Below are positions 13,627 to 19,474 of a stretch of 19,474 nt of DNA, piece by piece. The DNA is taken from contig JBMFXC010000050.1 of NCBI GenBank assembly GCA_049964655.1, positions 1 through 19,474 of the forward strand, read 5' to 3'. The notes below the pieces were generated by a model. It made no database searches. It was not told the DNA's origin and saw only the letters and a list, made by a program, of their open reading frames with translations. The translations under genes and the position numbers were made by a program. The stretch is from JAJZJT01 sp049964655. Its GTDB lineage: Bacteria > Actinomycetota > Acidimicrobiia > Acidimicrobiales > RAAP-2. The first letter of the stretch is position 1; every line of letters begins with the position of its first letter.

Positions 13627-14304
13627 TCAGCCGAGGAGCGCGTCGACCTCGCCAGCACTCAGGCGGCGGAAGCACCGCCGTCCGTTGCCCCGCTCGAGGA
13701 CCGCGACCTCGAGCCCCTCGCCGCTCAGCGTCCGCTCCGGTCCGGCCAGGGCGGCCACGGCTGCCGTCAACGCCTCGCCCAGCGTCCAGTCCGCACGCCA
13801 GGCATCCCCCATCCGCTCGCCGATCACCTCGGTCTCCCCGCCCAGGACGGCGAACCGGTCTTCGTCGGTGATGGTCCCCTCGTAGGCCACGTGGTAGAGC
13901 TGCGTCGGACGCAGCTCGTTGCCCAGCTCGGCCACGAGGATCTCGACCTCGAGGGGTTTCATCTCGTGGGTGAAGACTTGCCCCAGGTACTGGGCGTACA
14001 GGTTGGCAAGGGAGCGGGCGTCGACGTCTTCGCGGCTGTAGGCGTACCCCTTGGTGTCGGCGTGGCGAACGCCCGAGACGCGCAGCTGGTCGAACTCGTT
14101 GTACTTGCCCACGCCGGCGAAGGCGATCCGGTCGTAGATCTCGCTGATCTTGTGGAGCGACCTCGACGGGTTGTCGGCCACGATGAGCACCCCGTCGTCG
14201 AAGGTGGTGGCGATCAGGGAGCGTCCCCGGGCGATGCCTTTCTGGGCGTACTCGGCCCGGTCCTTCATGACCTGCTCGGGCGCCACGTAGTACGGCATCG
14301 TCAT
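13627..14304 (-). CDS. prcA: Proteasome subunit alpha PrcA (225 aa)
   Basis: Forms the outer heptameric rings of the 20S core and the gate through which the ATPase feeds substrates. The N-terminus MPYYVAPEQVMKDRAEYAQKGIARGRS is the standard alpha-subunit gate and H0 helix. The body has ADNPSRSLHKISEIYDRIAFAGVGKYNEF and ends close to the usual length. It has no propeptide and no N-terminal catalytic Thr, as expected for alpha. The ATG at 14304 overlaps the prcB stop as ATGA; a second Met two codons in is an alternative start. It does not end in the extended acidic tail seen in some actinobacteria. Confidence 0.96.
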   Translation of the reverse strand: MTMPYYVAPEQVMKDRAEYAQKGIARGRSLIATTFDDGVLIVADNPSRSLHKISEIYDRIAFAGVGKYNEFDQLRVSGVRHADTKGYAYSREDVDARSLANLYAQYLGQVFTHEMKPLEVEILVAELGNELRPTQLYHVAYEGTITDEDRFAVLGGETEVIGERMGDAWRADWTLGEALTAAVAALAGPERTLSGEGLEVAVLERGNGRRCFRRLSAGEVDALLG

Positions 14305-15110
14305 GGCTGGTGGCCCTCCGCTCGGCGCCGGTCGATCAGTGCGGCAAACCGTGCCGCCACTTCCTCCTCGGCGACCGCGGCGAACCCTGCCGCGGTCACG
14401 GTGGCCACCAGGGGATAGATCCCCCGGACCAGGTCGGGACCCCCGGTCGCCGAGTCCTCGTCGGCGGCTTCGTAGAGGGCTTCGATGGCCAGCTCGACCG
14501 CGTCGTCGCGGGCCATGGCGTCGCGGTAGCCGAGCTTGATGGTCGTCCGGGCGTCGCGCCCACCCGAGCCGGTGGCACTGTGCTCGGTCTCCTCGTAGTG
14601 TCCGCCGGTGACGTCGTAGGTGAAGATCCGACCGACGCCCCGACCGACGTCGTAGCCGGCGAACAACGGCACGACGGCCAAGCCCTGCATGGCCATGGGT
14701 AGGTGCTCGCGCACCATCTGGCCCAGCTGGTTCGCTTTGCCCTCGAGGCTGAGGGCCACACCCTCGACCTTCTCGTAGTGCTCGAGCTGGGTCTGGAACA
14801 GCCGCACCATCTCGACGGCGGGTCCGGCCGCCCCGGCGATTGCCACGGCAGAGTGCCGGTCGGCCGGGAAGACCTTCTCCATGGTCCGGTGGGCGATGGC
14901 GTGGCCCTCGGTGGCCCGCCGGTCTCCTGCCATGACGACGCCGTCGGCGAAGCGCAGCGCTACCACCGTCGTGCCGTGGCGCACGGCAACGGTGCCCGCG
15001 GCCGCTTCCGGCACGACCGGCGTCTCACGCCGCTGCGGGTGCACCCGCCGGAGCAGGGAGGCGAAGTCCGGGCCGGGGTCGTCCAACGGTGCGAAGATCG
15101 GGAGCGTCAC
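14301..15110 (-). CDS. prcB: Proteasome subunit beta PrcB, with propeptide (269 aa)
   Basis: Catalytic inner-ring subunit of the 20S proteasome, made as a precursor that cleaves itself. The processing site is HG/TTVVAL, making Thr47 the mature residue 1 after a 46-residue propeptide. Counting from it, Asp17 (GDRRAT, residue 63) and Lys33 (MEKVF, residue 79) of the active site are both present. LEHYEKVEGV, MQGLAVVPLFAGYD and DEDSATGGPDLVRGIYP are typical of actinobacterial PrcB. The GTG at 15110 lies 5 nt after the pup stop, so translation is likely linked to pup. Confidence 0.97.
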   Translation of the reverse strand: MTLPIFAPLDDPGPDFASLLRRVHPQRRETPVVPEAAAGTVAVRHGTTVVALRFADGVVMAGDRRATEGHAIAHRTMEKVFPADRHSAVAIAGAAGPAVEMVRLFQTQLEHYEKVEGVALSLEGKANQLGQMVREHLPMAMQGLAVVPLFAGYDVGRGVGRIFTYDVTGGHYEETEHSATGSGGRDARTTIKLGYRDAMARDDAVELAIEALYEAADEDSATGGPDLVRGIYPLVATVTAAGFAAVAEEEVAARFAALIDRRRAEGHQP

Positions 15111-15115
15111 GGCGG

Positions 15116-15310
15116 CTACTCGCCACCCTTCTGGACGTAGTTGCGCACGAACTCCTCGGCGTTGTCCTCGAGCACCTCGTCGATCTCGTCGAGGAGGTCG
15201 TCGAGCTCGGCCTTGAGCTTCTCGCCCTTGGCCGACGCAGCAGGCACGTCCTCCACTGCCTCCTCGGGGCGGTCGCTCGCCGTCTTCTTCTTCAGCTCTC
15301 GTTCGGCCAT
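15116..15310 (-). CDS. pup: Prokaryotic ubiquitin-like protein Pup, C-terminal Glu form (64 aa)
   Basis: Small, mostly disordered protein tag that PafA couples to lysines and that the ATPase coiled coils capture. Residues 28-51 (KGEKLKAELDDLLDEIDEVL) form the helix that binds the ATPase. The C-terminus is VRNYVQKGGE, so it ends in Glu rather than the Gln found in mycobacteria and should be ligation-ready without deamidation. Length is normal. The ATG at 15310 has GGAGAG 6 nt upstream. It sits 13 nt after dop and 5 nt before prcB. Confidence 0.98.
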   Translation of the reverse strand: MAERELKKKTASDRPEEAVEDVPAASAKGEKLKAELDDLLDEIDEVLEDNAEEFVRNYVQKGGE

Positions 15311-15323
15311 GGTCTGCTCTCCA

Positions 15324-16817
15324 CTAGCTGCTCAGTCGGTCCAGCAGGTCGGCTGGGCTCGTGCTCGCCTGCAACAGCTCGTCTACGTGCTCGGCGGTCC
15401 CCCGCAGAGGGTCCATCATAGGGACGCGCCGCAGCGGGTCGGTACCGACGTCGAAGACGAGCGAGTCCCAGTTGGCGGTGACCACGGCGTCCGGCCAGCG
15501 CTTGAGGCACTGGCCTCGGAACCACGCCCGGGTACGTCGCGGTGGCTCGGTCACGGCACGTGCCACCTCGTCGGCGGTCACCAGACGTTCGGTGTCCAGC
15601 CGGGCGAAGAGCGAGCGCGCCGGACGCAGGTCGTGGTACTGGAGGTCGAGCGCCGCCAGGCGAGGGTCGTCCCAGCCGCAACCGTGGCGGTCCCGGTAGG
15701 CCTCGATGAGCTGCAACTTGGCCACCCAGTCGAGCTGCCGGGCCAGCGAGGTGGGCTCGGTCTCGAGGGCATGGAGGACCTGTTCCCACCGCCGGAGCAC
15801 CTCCTCCCCGACCGCCTCGTCGCCCATGCAGGCCAGGCCGCGCTCGTCCGCGTACTTGCGGGCCGCTCCGAAGAGCTCCCACTGCACGTCGAGCGCAGTG
15901 GCCGTCGTCCCGTCGGCCAGGGCCAGCGGATGACCGAGGGAGCGGTCGAGCGAGACCTCGTACATCGCCCGGACCGGATTGGCGAGACCGAGCGGGCGAC
16001 GAGCCAAGGCGTCGTCCTCGAGCATGGCCAGCACCAGCGACGTGGTGCCCACCTTCAAGAAGGTGGCCACCTCGCAGAGGTTGGCGTCGCCGACGATCAC
16101 GTGGAGCCGACGGTACCGCCGCGAATCGGCGTGGGGCTCGTCGCGCGTGTTGACGATCGGGCGTTTGAGCGTGGTCTCGAGGCCCACCGGCTCCTCGAAG
16201 AACTCGGCCCGCTGTGAGAGCTGGAACTCGACCGGGTGGCCGTCGAGAGTGGCCGTCTCGGCACCGACCTTGCCGCTGCCGGTGAACAGCTGGCGGGTCA
16301 CGAAGTGGGGGGTGACGGCAGCCACCACACGGTCGAAGGGAACGGATCGGTCGACCAGGTAGTTCTCGTGCGTCCCGTACGAGTTCCCCTTGCCGTCCGA
16401 GTTGTTCTTGTAGACGACGAAGGTGCGCCCGTCGGTGACGGTGGCAGCCGCCGCCTCCATCGACCGCACCAGGATCTCCTCACCGGCGCGGTCGTAGCGG
16501 ACGCACTCGAGCGCGTCGGCGCACTCGGGCGTCGAGAACTCGGGGTGGGCGTGGTCGACGTAGTAGCGGGCGCCGTTGGTCAGAACGGCGTTGACCAGGT
16601 GGGTCTCCACCTGGGGGGGCAGTGCGTCAGGCCCCGGTGCTCCCCGGGCGTCGTTGCCCGGCGACTCGTCCTCGAAGTCCCACCCGGTGCGCTGGCGGAC
16701 CACCTCCTGCAGGTAGGCGTTGATCAGCACCGACGACGCGGCGATCGGATTGGGATCGCCACCCACGACGTGGATGCCGTACTCCGTCTCGATCCCGCAG
16801 ACCTTGGGGATGGCCAC
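15324..16817 (-). CDS. dop: Deamidase/depupylase Dop (497 aa)
   Basis: PafA homologue that removes Pup from substrates and, in species with Gln-ending Pup, deamidates it. It begins IPKVCGIETEYGI and carries GARYYVDHAHPEFSTPEC with the catalytic Asp88, VVYKNNSDGKGNSYGTHENYL, and RPIVNTRDEPHADSRRYRRL. The segment of about residues 44-70 (GWDFEDESPGNDARGAPG) is the Dop loop that is absent from PafA, settling the assignment. Length fits the family of about 500. The GTG at 16817 gives the expected N-terminus and has a TAGGGT box 6 nt upstream but no Shine-Dalgarno site. Because Pup here already ends in Glu, its main job is probably depupylation. Confidence 0.97.
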   Translation of the reverse strand: MAIPKVCGIETEYGIHVVGGDPNPIAASSVLINAYLQEVVRQRTGWDFEDESPGNDARGAPGPDALPPQVETHLVNAVLTNGARYYVDHAHPEFSTPECADALECVRYDRAGEEILVRSMEAAAATVTDGRTFVVYKNNSDGKGNSYGTHENYLVDRSVPFDRVVAAVTPHFVTRQLFTGSGKVGAETATLDGHPVEFQLSQRAEFFEEPVGLETTLKRPIVNTRDEPHADSRRYRRLHVIVGDANLCEVATFLKVGTTSLVLAMLEDDALARRPLGLANPVRAMYEVSLDRSLGHPLALADGTTATALDVQWELFGAARKYADERGLACMGDEAVGEEVLRRWEQVLHALETEPTSLARQLDWVAKLQLIEAYRDRHGCGWDDPRLAALDLQYHDLRPARSLFARLDTERLVTADEVARAVTEPPRRTRAWFRGQCLKRWPDAVVTANWDSLVFDVGTDPLRRVPMMDPLRGTAEHVDELLQASTSPADLLDRLSS

Positions 16818-16823
16818 GGCTCG

Positions 16824-16829
16824 ACCCTA
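16824..16829 (-). promoter_or_regulatory. Leaderless-type -10 box (TAGGGT) for dop
   Basis: TAGGGT ends 6 nt before the GTG of dop, so transcription should start at or next to the codon. The extended sequence TAGGGTCGAGCC is nearly repeated before arc (TAGGGTCGCGCC, one mismatch in 12). It would drive dop-pup-prcBA and possibly the genes beyond. Confidence 0.5.
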
Positions 16830-16918
16830 TCCGAGCCGGAGCGGGCGACAGCCCGCATCCGCGACGGCAGCCGGGCACCCGCGTGGCCGGCTCGCTTGCC
16901 GTGGTCCGAGCCAGCAGG

Positions 16919-18712
16919 TCAGAGGTACTGCCCGGTCCCCACGCGCTCGATCGACCGACCGCCCTTGGTCTCGCGGTCCTCGCTGATGAGGGTCCGGATG
17001 TAGACGATCCGCTCGCCCTTCTTGCCCGAGATCTTCGCCCAGTCGTCCGGGTTGGTCGTATTCGGCAGGTCCTCGTTCTCCTTGTACTCCTGACGGATGG
17101 ACTCGATGAGGTCGGCCGTGCGGATGCCGCGGCCCTCGCCCCGGATGGCCCGCTTGATCGCTAGCTTCTTCGCCCGCCGGACGATGTTCTCGATCATCGC
17201 CCCCGAGGAGAAGTCGCGGAAGTAGAGGACCTCTTTGTCGCCGTTCTGGTAGGTGACCTCGAGGAAGCGGTTGTCGTCGTCGGTCCGGTACATCTCCTGC
17301 ACCGTCGCCTCGATCATCGCCGAGGCCGCCTTGGCCGCGTCCCCACCGCCGAGCGAACGCACCTCGTCGGCGTCGAGCGGCAGGTCTGCCGTCAGGTAGC
17401 GCCCGAAGATCTGGGCGGCGGCGGCCTCGTCGGGTCGTTCGATCCGGATCTTCACGTCCAGTCGACCCGGACGGAGGATCGCCGGGTCGATCAGGTCCTC
17501 GCGGTTGGACGCACCGATGACGATCACGTCGCGGAGGGCCTCGACGCCGTCGATCTCGGCCAGGAGCTGCGGCACGATGGTCGACTCCATGTCCGAGCTG
17601 ATGCCCGTTCCCCGGGTCCGGAAGAGCGAGTCCATCTCGTCGAAGAACACGATGACGGGCACGCCTTCCTCGGACTTCTCCCGGGCCCGCTGGAACACCA
17701 GCCTGATCTGGCGTTCGGTCTCGCCGACGTACTTGTTCAGCAGCTCCGGCCCCTTGATGTTCAAGAAGTAGCTGCGGGCGTTGGTGTTGCCGGTCACCTC
17801 GGCCACCTTCTTCGCCAGCGAGTTGGCCACGGCCTTGGCGATCAGCGTCTTCCCACAGCCCGGCGGGCCGTAGAGCAGGATCCCCTTCGGCGCCGGCAGG
17901 CGGTGCTCGGCATAGAGGTCGCGGTGCAGGTAGGGAAGCTCGACGGCGTCGGTGATGGCTTCGATCTGGGCGTCGAGGCCGCCGACGTCGGCGTAGGTGA
18001 CGTCGGGGACCTCCTCGAGCACCAGCTCCTCGACCTCGGGACGCGGGAGCTTCTCGACCAGGAGACCGGTCCGAGGCTCCATGAGCACGGAGTCACCGGC
18101 CCGAAGCCGCGCCCCCACCAGGCAATCGGCCAGCTCGGCCACCCGCTCCTCGTCCGCTCGGCCGTAGACCAGGGCGCGGCGGCCGTCCTCGAGCAGCTCC
18201 TTGACCACGACGACCTCACCGGACCGCTCGCCGGGTCGGGCGAGCACCACGTTGAGCGACTCGTTCAGGACCACCTCGTCGCCCCGCGACAGCTTCGACG
18301 GCTCGAGGTCCGGATGGAGGGAGACGCGCATCTTTCGCCCCCCGGAGAACACGTCGACCGACCCGTCGTCGTTGACACCGAGGTAGGTGCCGTACGCGGC
18401 GGGCGGTTGCGTCAGCTTCTCGACCTCCTCGCGCAGGTTGGCGATGTGCTCCTTGGCCGTCTGGAGCGTGAAGGTGAGCTTCTCGTTCTGGGAGACGGCC
18501 TGGGCGAGCTGGCCCTTCACCTCGAGGAGCCGCTCCTCGAGCGCCTGGACGCGCCGGGGGCTGTCCTGCAGGCGGCGTCGGAGCAGGGCGATCTCCGACT
18601 CGGCCTCCTCCAATTGGGCGCGCAGGCCCTCGGCGTCCTGGTCGTGCCCTCCGCCCAGCCCACCTCGCCTCCTGCCGTCTCCCCTGTCGCCGAAGTCAGT
18701 CGTCGCACTCAC
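16919..18712 (-). CDS. arc: Proteasome-associated AAA+ ATPase ARC/Mpa (597 aa)
   Basis: Hexameric ring that binds pupylated proteins, unfolds them with ATP and feeds them into the 20S core. Domains in order: coiled coil (about 28-102, EEAESEIALLRRRLQD onward) that binds Pup; two OB folds (about 105-165 and 168-225); an AAA domain with Walker A GPPGCGKT (282-289), Walker B IVFFDEMD (354-361) and an SNRED-type sensor; and the C-terminus GTGQYL, the motif that docks on the alpha ring. Length fits the family of about 590-610. The GTG at 18712 has GGAG 7 nt upstream. It is the first gene of the minus-strand block, followed after 101 bp by dop, which seems to have its own promoter. Confidence 0.97.
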   Translation of the reverse strand: MSATTDFGDRGDGRRRGGLGGGHDQDAEGLRAQLEEAESEIALLRRRLQDSPRRVQALEERLLEVKGQLAQAVSQNEKLTFTLQTAKEHIANLREEVEKLTQPPAAYGTYLGVNDDGSVDVFSGGRKMRVSLHPDLEPSKLSRGDEVVLNESLNVVLARPGERSGEVVVVKELLEDGRRALVYGRADEERVAELADCLVGARLRAGDSVLMEPRTGLLVEKLPRPEVEELVLEEVPDVTYADVGGLDAQIEAITDAVELPYLHRDLYAEHRLPAPKGILLYGPPGCGKTLIAKAVANSLAKKVAEVTGNTNARSYFLNIKGPELLNKYVGETERQIRLVFQRAREKSEEGVPVIVFFDEMDSLFRTRGTGISSDMESTIVPQLLAEIDGVEALRDVIVIGASNREDLIDPAILRPGRLDVKIRIERPDEAAAAQIFGRYLTADLPLDADEVRSLGGGDAAKAASAMIEATVQEMYRTDDDNRFLEVTYQNGDKEVLYFRDFSSGAMIENIVRRAKKLAIKRAIRGEGRGIRTADLIESIRQEYKENEDLPNTTNPDDWAKISGKKGERIVYIRTLISEDRETKGGRSIERVGTGQYL

Positions 18713-18788
18713 CCCTTCGCTCCGACGTCACCCGCTCAACGCGGCACGCTTTCCACCCCGGTCGGGCGACCGCGGGCCTCCTGGCGCG

Positions 18789-18794
18789 ACCCTA
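18789..18794 (-). promoter_or_regulatory. Candidate -10 box (TAGGGT) for arc
   Basis: TAGGGTCGCGCC here matches the dop promoter element at 11 of 12 positions. Transcription would begin near 18782, giving a leader of about 70 nt that carries the GGAG site before the GTG at 18712. No clear -35 box is seen. Confidence 0.4.
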
Positions 18795-18915
18795 CTGCCC
18801 TCGCATCCGCTCCGGTGCCCATCGCGGCCCCGGCCCCGCTGCGTGGCCCCGACCCCGGGCACCTCGCCGCCCAGTTCGCCGGTGCGCCAAAACGGAGGCT
18901 TGCCTCGGTCGCGGC

Positions 18916-18921
18916 TAGCAT
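18916..18921 (+). promoter_or_regulatory. Candidate -10 box (TAGCAT) for the ferredoxin unit
   Basis: TAGCAT fits TAnnnT and ends 5 nt before the ATG at 18927, so a transcript from here would begin at or just after the first codon of the upstream ORF. The -35 region is not recognisable. Confidence 0.35.
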
Positions 18922-18926
18922 GCGTC

Positions 18927-19046
18927 ATGGGTGACCGGTCCGCCTGGGTCGGAGGCGCCTCCCACCGGTGCCGACCGCCCGTTGACGACGCACCCGGTCG
19001 CGCACGGTGGTGCCGGTCGGGCCGACTCTGGAGAGACGCGTACTGA
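18927..19046 (+). CDS. Possible leaderless upstream ORF before the ferredoxin gene (39 aa)
   Basis: ATG at 18927 directly follows a TAnnnT box and opens a 39-codon frame that ends with TGATG, its stop sharing one base with the ferredoxin start. The peptide has two Cys (HRCRPP, RWCRSG), three Trp and many Arg, and resembles no protein I know. The ferredoxin ribosome site GGAGAG lies inside it. The layout suggests a regulatory leader peptide, but the codon pattern is not strongly coding and it could be chance. Confidence 0.3.
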   Translation: MGDRSAWVGGASHRCRPPVDDAPGRARWCRSGRLWRDAY

Positions 19047-19282
19047 TGAAGGTCTGGATCGACCAGGATCTCTGCACGGGTGACGGCCTCTGCGAGGAGA
19101 TCGCCCCGGCAGTGTTCACCCTCCTCGACGACGGCCTGGCCTACGTCAAGGACGGCGACAGCGTGAAGAACGACCCCGGTGGGGCCGCGGGCATGGCGGC
19201 GGTGCCCGGGGAGCTCGAGGACGCAGTGGTCGAGGCCTCCGAGGAGTGCCCCGGCGAGTGCATCTTCATCGAGCGCGACTGA
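19046..19282 (+). CDS. Small ferredoxin, [3Fe-4S]-type motif (78 aa)
   Basis: Soluble electron carrier, probably serving a cytochrome P450 or other oxidoreductase outside the window. The cluster motif is CTGDGLC (Cys10, Cys16), with Asp13 where the second Cys of a [4Fe-4S] CxxCxxC would be, and a distant Cys-Pro in EECPGEC. Cys10, Cys16 and that Cys give the three ligands of a [3Fe-4S] cluster; the extra Cys three residues further is probably not a ligand. Asp13 could also bind a fourth iron. The ATG at 19046 gives the canonical start MKVWIDQDLC; an upstream ATG at 19007 would overlap the leader ORF. GGAGAG lies 10 nt upstream. Confidence 0.9.
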   Translation: MKVWIDQDLCTGDGLCEEIAPAVFTLLDDGLAYVKDGDSVKNDPGGAAGMAAVPGELEDAVVEASEECPGECIFIERD

Positions 19283-19286
19283 CGAG

Positions 19287-19356
19287 CTGCCAGACCCCAC
19301 CTGCCAGGCCCCACCTGCCAGACCTGACCTGCCAGGCCCCACCTGCCAGGCCCCTC
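19287..19356. repeat. 14-bp tandem repeat, five copies, after the ferredoxin gene
   Basis: The unit ctgccaggccccac starts at 19287, 19301, 19315, 19329 and 19343 with one to four mismatches. It begins 5 bp after the ferredoxin stop and is non-coding on present evidence. Confidence 0.85.
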
Positions 19357-19368
19357 GGGTACCAACGG

Positions 19369-19384
19369 GCCCTCGGCCGAGGGC
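19369..19384 (+). terminator. Perfect 16-bp palindrome downstream of the ferredoxin gene
   Basis: GCCCTCGGCCGAGGGC can fold into a 6-bp GC stem with a 4-nt loop, 86 nt after the stop codon. No T-run follows, so it would be a U-less terminator at best; a protein-binding site is the alternative. Confidence 0.3.
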
Positions 19385-19403
19385 AGGACGACCTGCCTGG
19401 CGA

Positions 19404-19474
19404 CTTCCGGCCCCGTCAGCTTCCGGCCCCGTCAGCTTCCGGCCCCGTCAGCTTCCGGCCCCGTCAGCTTCCGG
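19404..19474. repeat. 16-bp tandem repeat, about 4.4 exact copies, cut by the window edge
   Basis: The unit cttccggccccgtcag starts at 19404, 19420, 19436, 19452 and 19468, without mismatches, and continues to the last base. The array probably extends beyond the window and may be why the contig ends here. Confidence 0.95.

Larger units (their letters stand above)
18713..18926. other. Divergent promoter region between arc and the ferredoxin unit
   Basis: 214 bp with no gene. It holds the candidate arc -10 (18789-18794, minus), the candidate plus-strand -10 (18916-18921) and a small inverted repeat GAGGC-TT-GCCTC at about 18895-18906. Nothing else was recognised. Confidence 0.5.

Noticed and set aside
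12238..14418. Long plus-strand open frame (726 codons)
   Set aside because: It is antisense to pafA and prcA, both unmistakable. Long antisense frames are expected at this GC content.

Overview
The window looks like a chromosomal contig from a high-GC actinobacterium. It has a complete Pup-proteasome system, GTG/TTG starts, several TAnnnT boxes close to start codons (leaderless-type promoters), a DUF4193 zinc-ribbon protein and a [3Fe-4S]-type ferredoxin. The mix of genes, with signal peptidase I and the Tat genes directly behind pafA, recalls Acidimicrobiia-like lineages, but this taxonomic placement is an inference from gene content and recalled family sequences. No rRNA, tRNA or CRISPR array was seen.

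Right part (about 7.5-18.7 kb, minus strand, transcribed right to left): arc/mpa, dop, pup, prcB, prcA, pafA, lepB, a tatA/tatB-family gene, tatC and a HelY/Mtr4-type helicase, all tightly packed, with 4-bp overlaps at prcB/prcA and tatC/helY. The gene products cover Pup (ending in Glu), its ligase PafA, the depupylase Dop, the 20S core (PrcA/PrcB), the unfolding ATPase, and a protein export block (signal peptidase, Tat translocase). Divergently at the right edge (plus strand) lies a small ferredoxin, preceded by a possible leaderless upstream ORF.

Middle (about 6.0-7.5 kb): an AAA+ ATPase with a C-terminal winged-helix-like region, a TTG start and an overlapping small ORF, preceded by a short A/T-rich promoter-like segment. 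It looks like an inserted accessory island between helY and the next gene. Then comes a 549-residue protein made of two ThyX-like halves whose signature motif is split between the halves (4.3-5.9 kb).

Left part: a roughly 450-bp non-coding leader, a very acidic DUF4193 protein, a protein of unknown function with a conserved C-terminal segment, and a GNAT acetyltransferase (all minus strand). Convergent to these is a plus-strand protein of unknown function. Divergent from that one is a beta-carbonic anhydrase.

A theme of the window is short GC-rich tandem repeats (9-18 bp units). They occur at both edges, inside three genes, and on both sides of the single 100-N assembly gap at 10732-10831. 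The gap interrupts a 9-bp repeat that encodes a collagen-like Gly-Ala-Thr tract in the TatA/B-family protein. Repeat phase indicates that the real gap is a multiple of 9 bp and that the protein ends at 10527. No clearly new multi-gene system is evident. The best candidates for novelty are the ATPase/small-ORF island, the split-motif double ThyX protein, the collagen-like Tat component and the Cys-containing leader ORF before the ferredoxin.
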